This document shows positions 47,116 to 56,738 of a DNA stretch of 64,000 nucleotides, piece by piece (within the stretch, counting starts at the first letter, position 1; the number at the start of each line of letters is the position of its first letter). Under the pieces are notes generated by a model. That model saw nothing but the letters and a program-made list of their open reading frames with translations, made no database searches and was not told the DNA's origin. The stretch comes from Armigeres subalbatus (Eukaryota > Arthropoda > Insecta > Diptera > Culicidae): contig NC_085140.1 in the NCBI RefSeq assembly GCF_024139115.2, positions 456,554,248-456,618,247 on the forward strand, read 5' to 3'. A program made the position numbers and the translations under genes.

Positions 47116-47809
47116 TTTTCAAGAGATTTATAAAAAGTTTTTTAGTCGAGCAGGCATTTTAAAAATTTGATTTACGCAAAAATTACTGAAAGACGTCTCG
47201 AACCCGGAAGAATAGAATAAAAACATACGTGTAATCCATTTGACGGCACATCGCGGTATCAACGAAAACAAATAACAAATTTTGCAATGAGTTTACCTTC
47301 ACAAAGCTCACGCAAAATATTCGCGATTTTGTACGAGTTTGTGACGTTTGTAATGAGTCGAAGTATGATCGACTTCCGTTGATAGTTCCCATCCAACAAA
47401 CTCTGATCCCTGGATACCCTCTTCATATTCTACATATCGACGTCTTCCAGATACAAGATCAATATTTCCTCTCGAGCATCGATAAATTTAGCAAGTACGG
47501 TCGTATGGTCCCGATACGATCCCGAAATGCAAATCATATAGAAAAAGGAATGTGGATGACACTTACATCCCACATAGTCCCTAAATCAATCGTAACTGAT
47601 AACGAAAGAGGTCTTCAATCACCAAATATCCGAGGTTGGGTGATTGATTTAAAAATTCAAGTATACTTAACACAAAATCAAAAACAAATTACACCTGACA
47701 CGACTGTTTGAAATCCAATGGTAGTTGAAAAGTAAAATAATACCTTTCACTCTTCAACTTCCATGGCACCAAAAGAATTCGTATTTGGAAAAACAAGAAA
47801 CAGAAAAAA

Positions 47810-48052
47810 TATTTTAAGCTCTTTTTAGTGGAATGTATTCAACCGTCTAAAACGAGTTAAGTAACCTCCATTTAATTCCACCAATTATTTCGATATCTTT
47901 GCAGATACGTATTTCGACCACAACTGTGTCAACTTGACGTCGAGTCAAGTACGAGACACTGAAGACGACCACGCAGTTGTGGTGTGCAATATCGAAATAA
48001 TTGGTGGAAATTAAATGGAGGTTACTTAACTCGTCTTAGACGGTTGAAAACA
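47810..48052. mobile_element. Penelope-like palindromic terminal fragment
   Basis: Outer arms (TTAAGCTCTTTTTAGTGGAA at the left; TTAGACGGTTGAAAACAAAA at the right) and inner arms TTACTTAACTCGTCTTAGAC versus its inverse face each other. The centre holds GTCAAGTACGAGACACTGAA, the 5' half of the hammerhead-like motif, and the antisense 3' half at 47893-47920. It splits the integrase. Confidence 0.8.
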
Positions 48053-48195
48053 AAAAAGCTTGGCCAACAGATTGACCCCGACAGACTGTAAGAAATCTGA
48101 CAAAAACAATACGACGAAGTTCTGGCCAACCTGACAAAAAATCAAGAGCAACAATTGTCGACGTTCAACAAAGACAGATCAGACCCACCGTACCC

Positions 48196-48484
48196 TTCTT
48201 CTTCTTCTTATTGGCATTACATCCCTACACTGGGACAGAGCCACCTCGCAGCTTAGTGTTCATTAAGCACTTCCACAGTTATTAACTGCGAGGTTTCTAA
48301 GCCAAGTTACCATTTTTGCATTCGTATATCATGAGGCTAACACGATGATACTTGTATGCCCAAGGAAGTCGAGACAATTTACAATCCGAAAATTTCCTAG
48401 ACCGGCACTGGGAATCGAACCCAGCCACCCTCAGCATGGTCTTGCTTTGTAGCCACGCGTCTTACCGCACGGCTAAGGAGAGGC
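48196..48484 (-). mobile_element. Feilai-type SINE, copy 3
   Basis: Inverse orientation of copies 1 and 2 at high identity. The 12-bp TSD CCCACCGTACCC is exact (48184-48195 and 48485-48496). It lies in the integrase C-terminal coding region. Confidence 0.95.
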
Positions 48485-48639
48485 CCCACCGTACCCACCA
48501 GTAGGAAATAAGGTATTTGTCAAAGAAAAAATCATCAGGGCTAAGCATAAACCTAAATTTAAAAAAATATATTGTTCAAAAAAGTAACGATGTTACCTTC
48601 AGAAACGAGCTAAATGCAAAATTACATAAATCTAATGGA

Positions 48640-48905
48640 AAAATATCAATATTACATAATTACAGACTCCCCTTGACACTTGGTCAGAACATCGAAATAC
48701 ACAATGTAAACGAAGAGCCCATAGCTATAGTTAAAATTGGAGAGGCAAGGATTATATAAGGATAATAAAACTTTGTTTGAGACATTAACATATCGACCGT
48801 AGAAAATTCAATATTCGATATAAAGTCCCACCTAGCGATCATAAACACTAACTTAATCAACGTACTTAAACAGTAAGTTGACAACCTGCAAAACAATGTA
48901 AACTA
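48640..48905 (+). pseudogene. env-like remains, segment 1
   Basis: Downstream of the integrase C-terminus a plus-strand frame resembles the start of the envelope-like gene of insect errantivirus-type elements by position and composition. It has several stops and is ended by an RTE fragment. The call depends mainly on context. Later segments are at 50095-50204, 50845-51194 and 54044-54310. Confidence 0.45.
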
Positions 48906-48936
48906 GCTAAAATCTAAGACAAGACAAAAACGATGA

Positions 48937-49154
48937 GACGCATTTGGCAGAAGAATTTGTGTACTTGGGTTCACTGGTGACTGCCGAAAATGATACCAAC
49001 AGAGAAATTCGGAGACGCATAGTGGCTGGAAATCGTACATACTTTGGACTCCGCAAAACGCTCCGATCGAATAGAGTTCGCCGCCGTACCAAACTGACAA
49101 TCTACAAAACGCTCATTAGACCGGTAGTCCTCTACGGACACGAGACCTGGACGA
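48937..49154 (+). pseudogene. RTE-like LINE fragment (post-RT region)
   Basis: Encodes EEFVYLGSLVTAENDTNREI through IRPVVLYGHETWT, differing from the intact ORF at 40621-43494 by only a few residues. Both ends are truncated, and the plus-strand orientation is opposite to the intact copy. Close similarity shows the same family was active recently. Confidence 0.9.
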
Positions 49155-50090
49155 TCAGGTATCAGAACGTCGGCTCCAGGGGCCGACCTCAATTCGGGAG
49201 ATTTGTGCCATCGCCTTCACAGCCTTTTTCATCACGCACCTGACGGAAAAGGAAGTGAACAAAAAGGAAAGGAATATGGATGGGAGAAAAATGGGAAGTT
49301 TGGGAAAGGTACCCTTGAAGAGGGCATACAACGTATACAACACGTATAAAAGCTCATAGCTCCTTACCACAACGGGTTATGAACAACAGAATACTTTGAA
49401 GGTTCAGGTTTCTGTAGTCAATTTCACTTAGTAAGTGTTTACCAAATATTTGGAAACGCAGTTGAGCATAAACTGGGCAGTTATATATCAGATGATAAGA
49501 AGTTCCATAATCGGATTCACAACCATCACAGACAAAGGATTCAACACGTTGAATATTTGCCATGTGATAGTTGAGTCGGCAGTGACCTGTCAAGGCCTTG
49601 ACTAAGACACTGCAATTCTGTTTAGACAGATTAGCTAAATAGTTAGCTACTACCGGAGATGGCTCTCGGATATACAATTTTGTTTGTCGACATGCATCCA
49701 AACTACTCCAATACCGTTTGTGCTGAGTGGAAGCCCAAGAGCTAATCAAACGCTTCACCCAACACTTAGATATTGGAATAGCTGGCTCAGGACCAAAAAA
49801 GTCTTGTGATGCTCCAGTGCGAGCTAACTTATCAGCCAATTCATTTCCAGCTATGGAAGAATGGCCAGGTACCCATATAAGGTGCAATGTATTAACTGAA
49901 TTCAGTTCCTCTATTTGAGTTCGACATGCGATTACTAACTTCGACCTTGAGTTGGCCGAAGCGAGGGCTTTGATAGCTGCTATTGGTATTGAATTATAGA
50001 AACCGCGAAGCATGTACAATAGCTTTCTAATTATAGCTAAATAAAGATATATCAGCAGTCCAGGAATCAATCATATGCGCGAAAATAGGA
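49155..50090 (-). mobile_element. 3' part of an RNase H-bearing LINE
   Basis: Contains the 3' end of an ORF (49354-50070) and about 200 bases of 3' UTR. RNase H downstream of RT occurs in the I/LOA/R1-related LINE groups. The 5' part is missing, as is usual for incomplete reverse transcription. TSD unresolved. Confidence 0.7.
49354..50070 (-). pseudogene. LINE RNase H domain and C-terminal zinc region
   Basis: 238 open codons. RNase H is shown by LHLIWVPGHSSIAGNELADK (around residues 83-102), the last conserved block of the fold; the first catalytic residues lie upstream and are absent. The C-terminus has CDGCESDYGTSYHLIYNCPVY, a CCHC-type motif common at the end of I- and Jockey-group LINEs. 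The frame is open but lacks the RT, so it is a truncated copy rather than a gene. Confidence 0.8.
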
Positions 50091-50094
50091 ATAG

Positions 50095-50204
50095 TCAACT
50101 ACAACTACTAACTACAGAAGAAATCTACCAAATTGATTAATCTTTCAGCATCCAGGGCGTGCATACGGAACTCCTAGAAGAAGCGCTGAACCTCGCCAAA
50201 GTAA
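50095..50204 (+). pseudogene. env-like remains, segment 2
   Basis: A short plus-strand stretch between two insertions that continues the gypsy relic; its right edge abuts the CCCA-ended element. Recognised by continuity of frame across the insertion rather than by a motif. Confidence 0.4.
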
Positions 50205-50844
50205 CCCAGTAAACCACATAACGTATAACAAACAGCAAATAAAGTCGCATTTGCGTCCATCAAAAATCTGAATCGCATTGTATATCAAACTTTGTCAGAT
50301 TATTGTCAAAGGATGTTGTATTGAATGCATCGTATACGATATTTTTTACCATAGTGAAAATCAATCGTAATTGCGTGAATAAAAACTCGTAATGAGTTAT
50401 ACTCCTTGCAATATCGTATATGAGTGCGAATGAATGCCTATGTGAATCGTAATACAATCGAAACCACTTCAGTCCAAACGGCTTGTTGACGTTTCAAGCA
50501 GTTGTAAAGCTATGCATTGTGTAGTTTATGTTGGACAAAAATCCGAATCAGTTCAAGATGTGCAGTACGGTGCAGTGGTAGAGTATCCGCCTGCAAATCC
50601 AAAGATCGCATGTTCGAGACTTTGGTGCTGGTAAGATTTTTTTTATTTTTCATATTTTTATGTAAAATCGTAATACTGTTCTCAAGATGTCGGAAAAAAT
50701 CGTATAATAAAACTTGTATGTACCTATATCGCCTCCACTTTGGTACGTATATAGCCAATCTGTGCATTATATACGATTTAGTTGGTTCCTATATAATAAC
50801 CTATATCAAGAGATATAGGTACCAAAATGTTGACTGGGAACTAT
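50205..50844. mobile_element. nonautonomous DNA element, CCCAGT ends, internal tRNA-like core
   Basis: The right end, read inverted, is CCCAGTCAACATTTTGG; the left end reads CCCAGTAAACCACAT, so the ends agree in the first bases and then diverge. It interrupts the env-like remains of the gypsy relic. The interior is AT-rich with ATCGTATACGAT and ATATAGG palindromes. Ends and core resemble those of the 16771-18166 element. TSD unresolved. Confidence 0.6.
50564..50632 (+). repeat. tRNA-like core (Cys/Gly-like)
   Basis: GCAGTGGTAGAGTATCCGCC is close to a tRNA D arm with box A, followed by CTGCAAATC and ATGTTCGAGACTTTGG in the place of box B. The anticodon and T stems are imperfect. Not a functional tRNA; possibly a Pol III promoter carried by the element. 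Confidence 0.6.
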
Positions 50845-51194
50845 CGGTATTAACAAAGAAATACTGCTGTATGTCATAAACATCCCAAACTTTTTCCTGA
50901 ACGCCTATGAGGAACTGCGAATTGAAGCTTTATTCAATACTCACGACGTATTCAGCGACGTTTTCAGTATTCAGCGACGACCTTGAAGATTATACAAATA
51001 GCACATGCATCTACAAGATAGTAAAAGGGATAGAGGGAAATTGCACATATGAGAATATGCCGAACTATCCACCTATAACCGAACTTAGTCAAACAGCAGT
51101 AGTGCTCAACGATATTAATACTATTCTCCACACCACATGTGGTATCGCCGACAGAAATCTAACTGGATCGTTCATGATCATAAGACAATAACTG
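50845..51194 (+). pseudogene. env-like remains, segment 3
   Basis: A continuous plus-strand segment of the gypsy relic between the CCCA-ended element and the Penelope-like element. The last 12 bases (51183-51194) are the TSD of the Penelope insertion, and the frame resumes at 54044. It contains frameshifts. Confidence 0.5.
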
Positions 51195-51432
51195 ATAAGA
51201 AAATTATTTTGAGCTTTTTAGTGGAATGTTTTCACCTGTCATAAGACGAGTTTATACCATCCCATTGAATTCCACCACTTAATTGTATCTTGACAGATAC
51301 GTATTTCGGCCTCAACAGTAAGGCCGTCTGTCAAGATACAATTAAGTAGTGGAATTCAATGGGATTGTATAAACTCGTCTTATGACAGGTGAAAACATTC
51401 CGCTAAAAAGCTCAAAATAATTTTCTTATCAA

Positions 51433-53806
51433 ATGGCATCCAAGCGGAACGAGCGTAGTACTTTTATAGATTTGAAGAGGAGGATCGCAGGTATTCTTAA
51501 GGACGTGGCCTTCCTTAAGAAGTGCTGAAGGAGAGGCTGACTCCTGTCAGCCATAGGATTAAGATGGGAGCTCACATCCCAAAATCTATCAGTAAGAGGG
51601 CGGAATCGGATTTGTTGAAGTTGTCAATCAAGGGACACTATGCCAAGCTAGAGAGGTTGAACTTGGAGTGCTACAACCTGCACCTCAAGCTGGCAAAGGA
51701 GAACCTAGATTCTTTCGACATATTCCTAAAGAAGGTACAGCGGGCCGAAGAGTGTGAAGCGGACAGGAAGAGGAGACTGCACAAGAAGAAATTGACCATT
51801 CTACGAGGGAAATCAGCGACGGAAGGTAGAACGACTAACCCCACAGTACAAATGATCGAGGGATTCGTTGTTAACCGTTCAACACAGCAGTTTACGGAGG
51901 AACAATTAGGCTTTTTACCTCAACAAGGGGTTAGGGTATGCGACAACCCAGAAAGCGGATCTAGAGCAGATAATCGTGGATACTGAGACAGCGATTTCAC
52001 GAAATGTTGATCAACGGACCAGAATAGTGTGAGAAACATCGTAGCAGACGCCATCAAAGCAGGACATCATGGGACATCAAACAAAGACGAGAGGAGGATT
52101 TTAAAGGAGTTAAAGGAGAAACCAGTTTACTACATGAAGGCGGACAAAGGAAACGCAGTGGTGATAATGGACAAAGAGGACTACAATGAACAGATGACGA
52201 CAAAAATCAACGGAGGACCATACAGGCATTTGAGAGTGGACCCACTACCCGGACTAATCCGACTTACGGATAAAACGATAAAGGAATGCAAGACGATCAT
52301 CGGAGAAGCCCGCGTTAAAATGACGAACCCTGTGTTACCAAGGATCAAAGGACTACCAAAGATACATAAGCCAGGTACAGAGATGCGAGAAATAGTTTCA
52401 TCAGTGGGATCCCCTACACAAAACTTGGCCAAGTGGTTAGTCAAGGAGTTCCAGAGTATGCCGAAGCCGTTCCCCAGCAGATCAGTTGTAAACACCCAGG
52501 AGTTCACCAAGAGGATATTGGAATCAGGAAACATCGGAGAAGAGGACATCATGGTATCATTCGACGTAGCGGCATTGTTCCCAAGCGTTCCAGTGAAGGA
52601 TGCTCTGAACCTTTTGGAGGATTGGCTACTAGGACAACGGACGGATACAACATGGCGAGGAAAGGTAAAGATGTATCTCAAGCTTGCAAGATTATGCATG
52701 AATGAGAACTACTTTACATTCCGTGGAAGCTTCTACAAACAAACGAAGGGTGCACCTATGGGAAATCCGTTATCACCGTTTTTGTGCGAATTATTCATGG
52801 CGAATTTGGAGGACAACCTAGAGGAACAAGGAGTACTACCCGAGAAATGGTGGAGATACGTGGACGACATTTTCAGCATCATCAACCGGAAAGATCTACC
52901 CAGGATTTTGGAAGCGATAAACAACGTGCATAAAGACATCAAATTCACCCACGAGGAGGAAAAGGAAGGTAAATTACCTTTCTTGGATCTACTGGTTATC
53001 AAGGAACAAATGCAACATTAGACTTCGAAATCTACAGGCAGCCCACCAACACCATGAGAGTCATCCCATACACATCAAATCATTCGTATCAGCACAAAAT
53101 GGCAGCTTTTCATCACATGATCCACAGGATGCAGACGATCCCCCTGAGCGAAGAAGGAAAAACGAAGGAGCTACAACACATCTTGGAAACAGCGAGGATC
53201 AATGGATACAAGGAAAGAACAATACAAGCAATCATCAACAAGAAGCAGAGGAACCTACTTAAAAACGAACTGACAACACTAACACCGATCGATGAACCGC
53301 TGAAGAGGGTATCGGTCCCCTATGATCGACACATCACCCACCAGCTACGCCATCGACTGAGGAAATTCGGCATCGATTTAGTATTCTCCAGCAGAAGCAA
53401 TCAACTGAAGACACTGTTGGGCTCCACAAAGGATAGAGTAGAAATGGTTAATAAGGCCGGGGTTTATCAAATTAATTGTTCACAGTGTGATAAAGTATAT
53501 GTAGGTCAAACAAAAAGATCGTTAGATGTAAGGTTCAAGGAACATATTGCAGAAGTAAGTAAGGCTAAGAGGGAAACTGATAAGGGATTAAATTATGAGT
53601 TTAGGTCTAAGGTAGCTGAACATGTATATCAGGAAAATCATTCAATTACGACATCAAACATTAAAATTTTAAGAAATGTCTCTTCTCCGTGGAAACTTGA
53701 TGTTGCTGAGAGCTTGGAAATCTACCGACAGGTACAAACGCGGTTGTTGAATAAAGATCAAGGAAATGGTAGCTCCTGGCTCTTCAAGTTTATACCTAAG
53801 CATTAA
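51433..53806 (+). pseudogene. Penelope-type RT with GIY-YIG endonuclease, frameshifted
   Basis: The likely start is the ATG at 51433, three bases after the terminal repeat, giving about 790 codons, near the family's usual length. Landmarks: YYMKADKGNAVVIMDKEDY (about 52120-52190), LPRIKGLPKIHKPG (about 52340), SFDVAALFPSVPVKDAL (about 52557), KQTKGAPMGNPLSPFLCELF (about 52740), RYVDDIFSI (about 52855), then the endonuclease with INCSQCDKVYVGQTKRS (about 53470-53520) and RFKEHI. The RT is related to telomerase and the GIY-YIG nuclease nicks the target. Frame changes near 51520, 51965, 52028 and 53005 break it; otherwise the sequence is well preserved, so the insertion is moderately young. Confidence 0.92.
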
Positions 53807-53928
53807 GCGCATCAAGCGAGTAGAAATAAGCACCGTAGTAAGATTAGTACCTAGATAAATTATTATACCTACGCATAGTATAAATAGTGTAAGCTGCGAT
53901 CATTTTCTTCAAGTCGAGTCAAGTACGA

Positions 53929-53974
53929 GACACTGAAGACGGCCTTACTGTTGAGGTCGAAATACGTATCTGTC
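53929..53974 (+). ncRNA. hammerhead ribozyme-like motif, type I, in the Penelope terminal repeat
   Basis: Stem I GACA (53929-53932) pairs with TGTC (53971-53974). The core CTGAAGA (53933-53939) fits CUGANGA. Stem II is GGCC/GGTC around a 10-nt loop. GAAA (53959-53962) is followed by a tiny stem III ATAC/GTAT with no loop, ending in the expected U-C before the cleavage site at 53970/53971. One extra C (53940) sits between CTGAAGA and stem II, which is unusual. Hammerhead motifs are known in terminal repeats of Penelope-like elements, and very short stem III forms are known to work as dimers. Confidence 0.65.
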
Positions 53975-54043
53975 AAGATACAATTAAGTGGTGGAATTCA
54001 ATGGGATGGTATAAACTCGTCTTATGACAGGAGACAATAACTG

Positions 54044-54310
54044 TTCAATAATCACTGGAAAACATACGTATACCAACAGCATAATTAGAACAGTGAACCA
54101 ACGAATCTTCATCCCTTCAACGAGCTTGATAGTGAAATTTTCATCCACCATCATCATTTTCATTTTTTTAATTCTCGGTCAAGCTCAAGGCACACTGTTC
54201 CAAATAGGAAAAAGCGAACTATTACCTACAGAAAACCCCATAGCAACCAACAACATTCAGTACTACCAACCGGCTTCTACGAACTTAGCAATACCAGCAG
54301 TTTAACGTTT
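54044..54310 (+). pseudogene. env-like remains, segment 4 (C-terminal, with hydrophobic stretch)
   Basis: Continues the frame broken by the Penelope insertion and has a strongly hydrophobic run at about 54140-54180 consistent with a membrane anchor. Position at the end of the relic and this anchor support an envelope-like C-terminus. It ends at a TAA near 54302. Confidence 0.5.
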
Positions 54311-54331
54311 ACTCAGGAGGCTCAACACTTA

Positions 54332-56736
54332 GGGTAAGACGGTATAATGCGCCCCACCTGGCCAAAACGCTCCCCTTTGATTTCTAGAAATCTATAACTA
54401 ATTAAGGGTCAAAATCAGTCGGTACCTATAAGTATTTGTAAACCCATCATACTATGTGAATGTGGAAGTATTTTTGTATAACACAATGAAAATAATAGCA
54501 AAATACAAAAAGTTACAGTTTTGATGTAACTTTTCATGTTAATTTGCTCAACATTCTGGAGCGATGCTAGCATACAGTCCGCAAAACTTGCACTGGAACA
54601 CTCAGTTGGGCAACAAAATAACTTATATAACTGCTCTAAATAACTAAAATAACTGCTCAGTGGTTAATATGATATAAAATTGCTTCCATCTTCAAAAATA
54701 TAATGATTTTCGAAAACATTTTTCACTGGCCAAAACGTCCCAGTGCAGGCAGGACGATATGCCCTTACCAACTGGACACAAGCGCAGCGAGCCTGCAGCA
54801 GTTGCTTCCAAATTGTATGGAAAATATTGAAATGTAACTCACACCTGCTTAAATGGACCTATGTTGGTTTTTTTAATGTCAAGTGCGTAAGGGTTTGTAA
54901 CTTTTGTAACTTGATTGATAAAATACTAATGATGATGATGATGATGATACTACCATCTATTGTAGTAAGGCACCTGCCGATAGCACTGGCCATATCTGAC
55001 AAACGCCTTGATCACTTATACTATTGTTTGTATTTCATCAGACTCCTGTATGAAGGGCCAAAAATGGGTGGAAAACAGAAACAGAACATTTCTTCAACGC
55101 CAGCTGGCTTAGGATTTATGCCTTCAGAGATAGAAAACCAATACCTCTTCAAGAGATATTCTGGTTCAGGTCGGGGAATATGCTTCATTCTGGTTCAAAG
55201 ATCAAGAAATAGACTTCTTGATTTCTGAAAAGATTAAATAAAAAGACGGATGGCAGTATCATACTTAATAACATAATTGTTTTGATTAATATGAATATGT
55301 ATTCTGACTTTTTTGCTTTTCTCGTACAACAAACTTTTTTTTCCAAAAACATTTTTTTCTTCTATCGTTGTAATCAGAGGATTTATAAACGTAATAAGTA
55401 CAAAACAACTACATTTTGTACTGTGGTGGGTTGGTTATTCAACAAAAATTGACAATAACTCTGCAGTGAAGGTGGAAGAATACGTGACACGCATTACATT
55501 TAGAATACATTTCTTCTCTACACATAATATAAAATGACAAAAAATAAAATGTGTGCTTGTATGTGAACCGTTTATTTAAGAAACTGCATATGTGACATTT
55601 TTGGGCAAAATGACATTTTTATATATTCTGAATCCTCGTCCAAAAATACTAGCAAAAAAAACGTAAAAAAAAAAAATTAGTATGATTTTTTTGTTTGCTT
55701 GAGAAACTACATATGTACACGCACTTTGAAGCTTACGGAGATTATGTAGCACTGCTTGCAATTTCCAAACTGAAAGTGAGCCAGGGCGTTAAGTATTGCC
55801 AACAACTATTAATCTGAATCGAATAAATTGAAAGATTCGGTATTTTGTCATTTCCTAAGAATTGGATTTATGCAGTTTTTCAAACAAATGATTAGTGTAT
55901 TACCTAAGTTTCTATTGTACAACAGATGTTAACACTCAGATTGTAAACGTCTAATAACATTTTCGTTATTATACTATATTGTAGGCATAAAATCGCGAGA
56001 TTTTCAGATTTCTGAACTACAATGCTTTTCATAATTGAAGAAAAATACAAAAGCAAAAAAGACAAAAATTCTATAAGAATCCAAGAAAGATAGGTGAACA
56101 TTTCAGTAAAACTTTGAACGTTTATATGTAATCCTATACTGGTTCTGAGCCAATGTGCGATGTTTGCGTAAAGGTAGAAGAGGCACTGTATTTTGGTGTG
56201 CGATGAATATTAGTAGCGCAAATTGGTTCAAAAAACGTTATATGAAAACGCGATTTTTTGTCGAACAGGTCAGGCGATGTTTTACAACATATGCTAAGTG
56301 CGTATGTGACAATGGAAAATTTGAAATGGTATAGATAAATTAAGAAAATAATTCAGAGCCACATGTACTTCGTGAATGCGACGATCTTGATGTAAACTTG
56401 AAACTTATCAATAGCATAGCATAGCATAGAACCCTGGCACAAATCATAAATGGAGTGGCAGAGATAAACAGATTAAAAATATTAAATAAAATATTAATGA
56501 AGGGCTATTAAACGTCTTTGGTTAAGATGGGGCGTATTGGCCAGGCACTTTTTGAAATTCACTTTTTCAAGACTTTTCAAAAAAGATTTATTACGTGTTA
56601 TCTATAATATTTTTATATGACTATGCATCTGCGACTTCCTGAACTACCAAAAAACACAAAGTTTGCATAAATTGCGTTGAAAAGTAAAAAGTTATCAAGG
56701 AGTTGCCTTAGGGTGGCATATTATACCGTCTTACCC
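54332..56736. mobile_element. 2.4-kb element with GGGTAAGACGGTATAAT ends and TA TSD
   Basis: GGGTAAGACGGTATAAT at the left and ATTATACCGTCTTACCC at the right are exact inverses for 17 bp. TA flanks both (54330-54331 and 56737-56738). No transposase frame is visible, so it is nonautonomous. It contains a nested MITE (55571-55888) and an ATG microsatellite (54928-54949). Confidence 0.85.
55571..55888. mobile_element. MITE with TTTGTTTGAGAAACTGCATA-type ends, copy 2
   Basis: The left end TTTATTTAAGAAACTGCATA and right end TATGCAGTTTTTCAAACAAA match copy 1 (9973-10342), as do several interior blocks (TATATTCTGAATCCT, GAAACTACATATGT, GAAAGATTCGG). More diverged than expected for a recent burst. 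Confidence 0.8.
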
Positions 56737-56738
56737 TA

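Larger units (their letters stand above)
47180..48560 (+). pseudogene. gypsy integrase remains
   Basis: A zinc-binding HHCC region is suggested by THRGINENKQQIL (about 47245) and VCDVCNESKYDR (about 47340). The catalytic core has HIDVFQIQDQYFLSSIDKFS near 47420 and IVTDNERGLQSPNI near 47600; the downstream glutamate is not visible. EFVFGKTRNRKN (about 47780) precedes a Penelope-like insertion. The C-terminal part resumes at 48053, is split by a SINE, and ends with GNKVFVKEKIIRAKHKP (about 48505-48560). It would join element cDNA to host DNA; this copy is dead. Confidence 0.8.
51195..54031 (+). mobile_element. nearly full-length Penelope-like element, 12-bp TSD
   Basis: Flanked by AGACAATAACTG on both sides (51183-51194, 54032-54043). 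The left end (51195-51430) is a palindromic pair of terminal-repeat pieces; the right end (53905-54031) is a single direct piece with an intact-looking hammerhead motif. The coding region between encodes RT and a GIY-YIG endonuclease in Penelope order. Inverted-plus-direct terminal repeats are usual for this class. It inserted into the env-like part of the gypsy relic. Related solo ends: 3768, 13054, 46993, 47810 and 60735. Confidence 0.93.
44393..54329 (+). mobile_element. decayed env-bearing Ty3/gypsy relic, heavily nested
   Basis: Plus-strand remains appear in canonical order: gag end and protease, RT, RNase H, integrase, env-like. They are separated by at least eight insertions (44885-45065, 45990-46911, 46993-47115, 47810-48052, 48196-48484, 48937-50090, 50205-50844, 51195-54031). 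The gag-protease-RT-RH-IN-env order fits insect errantivirus-like elements. No complete gene remains. LTRs were not identified; the element may be truncated on the right by the 54332 element. Confidence 0.75.

Noticed and set aside
52181..52699. 172-codon minus-strand frame
   Set aside because: Antisense shadow of the Penelope RT, whose catalytic motifs are on the plus strand.
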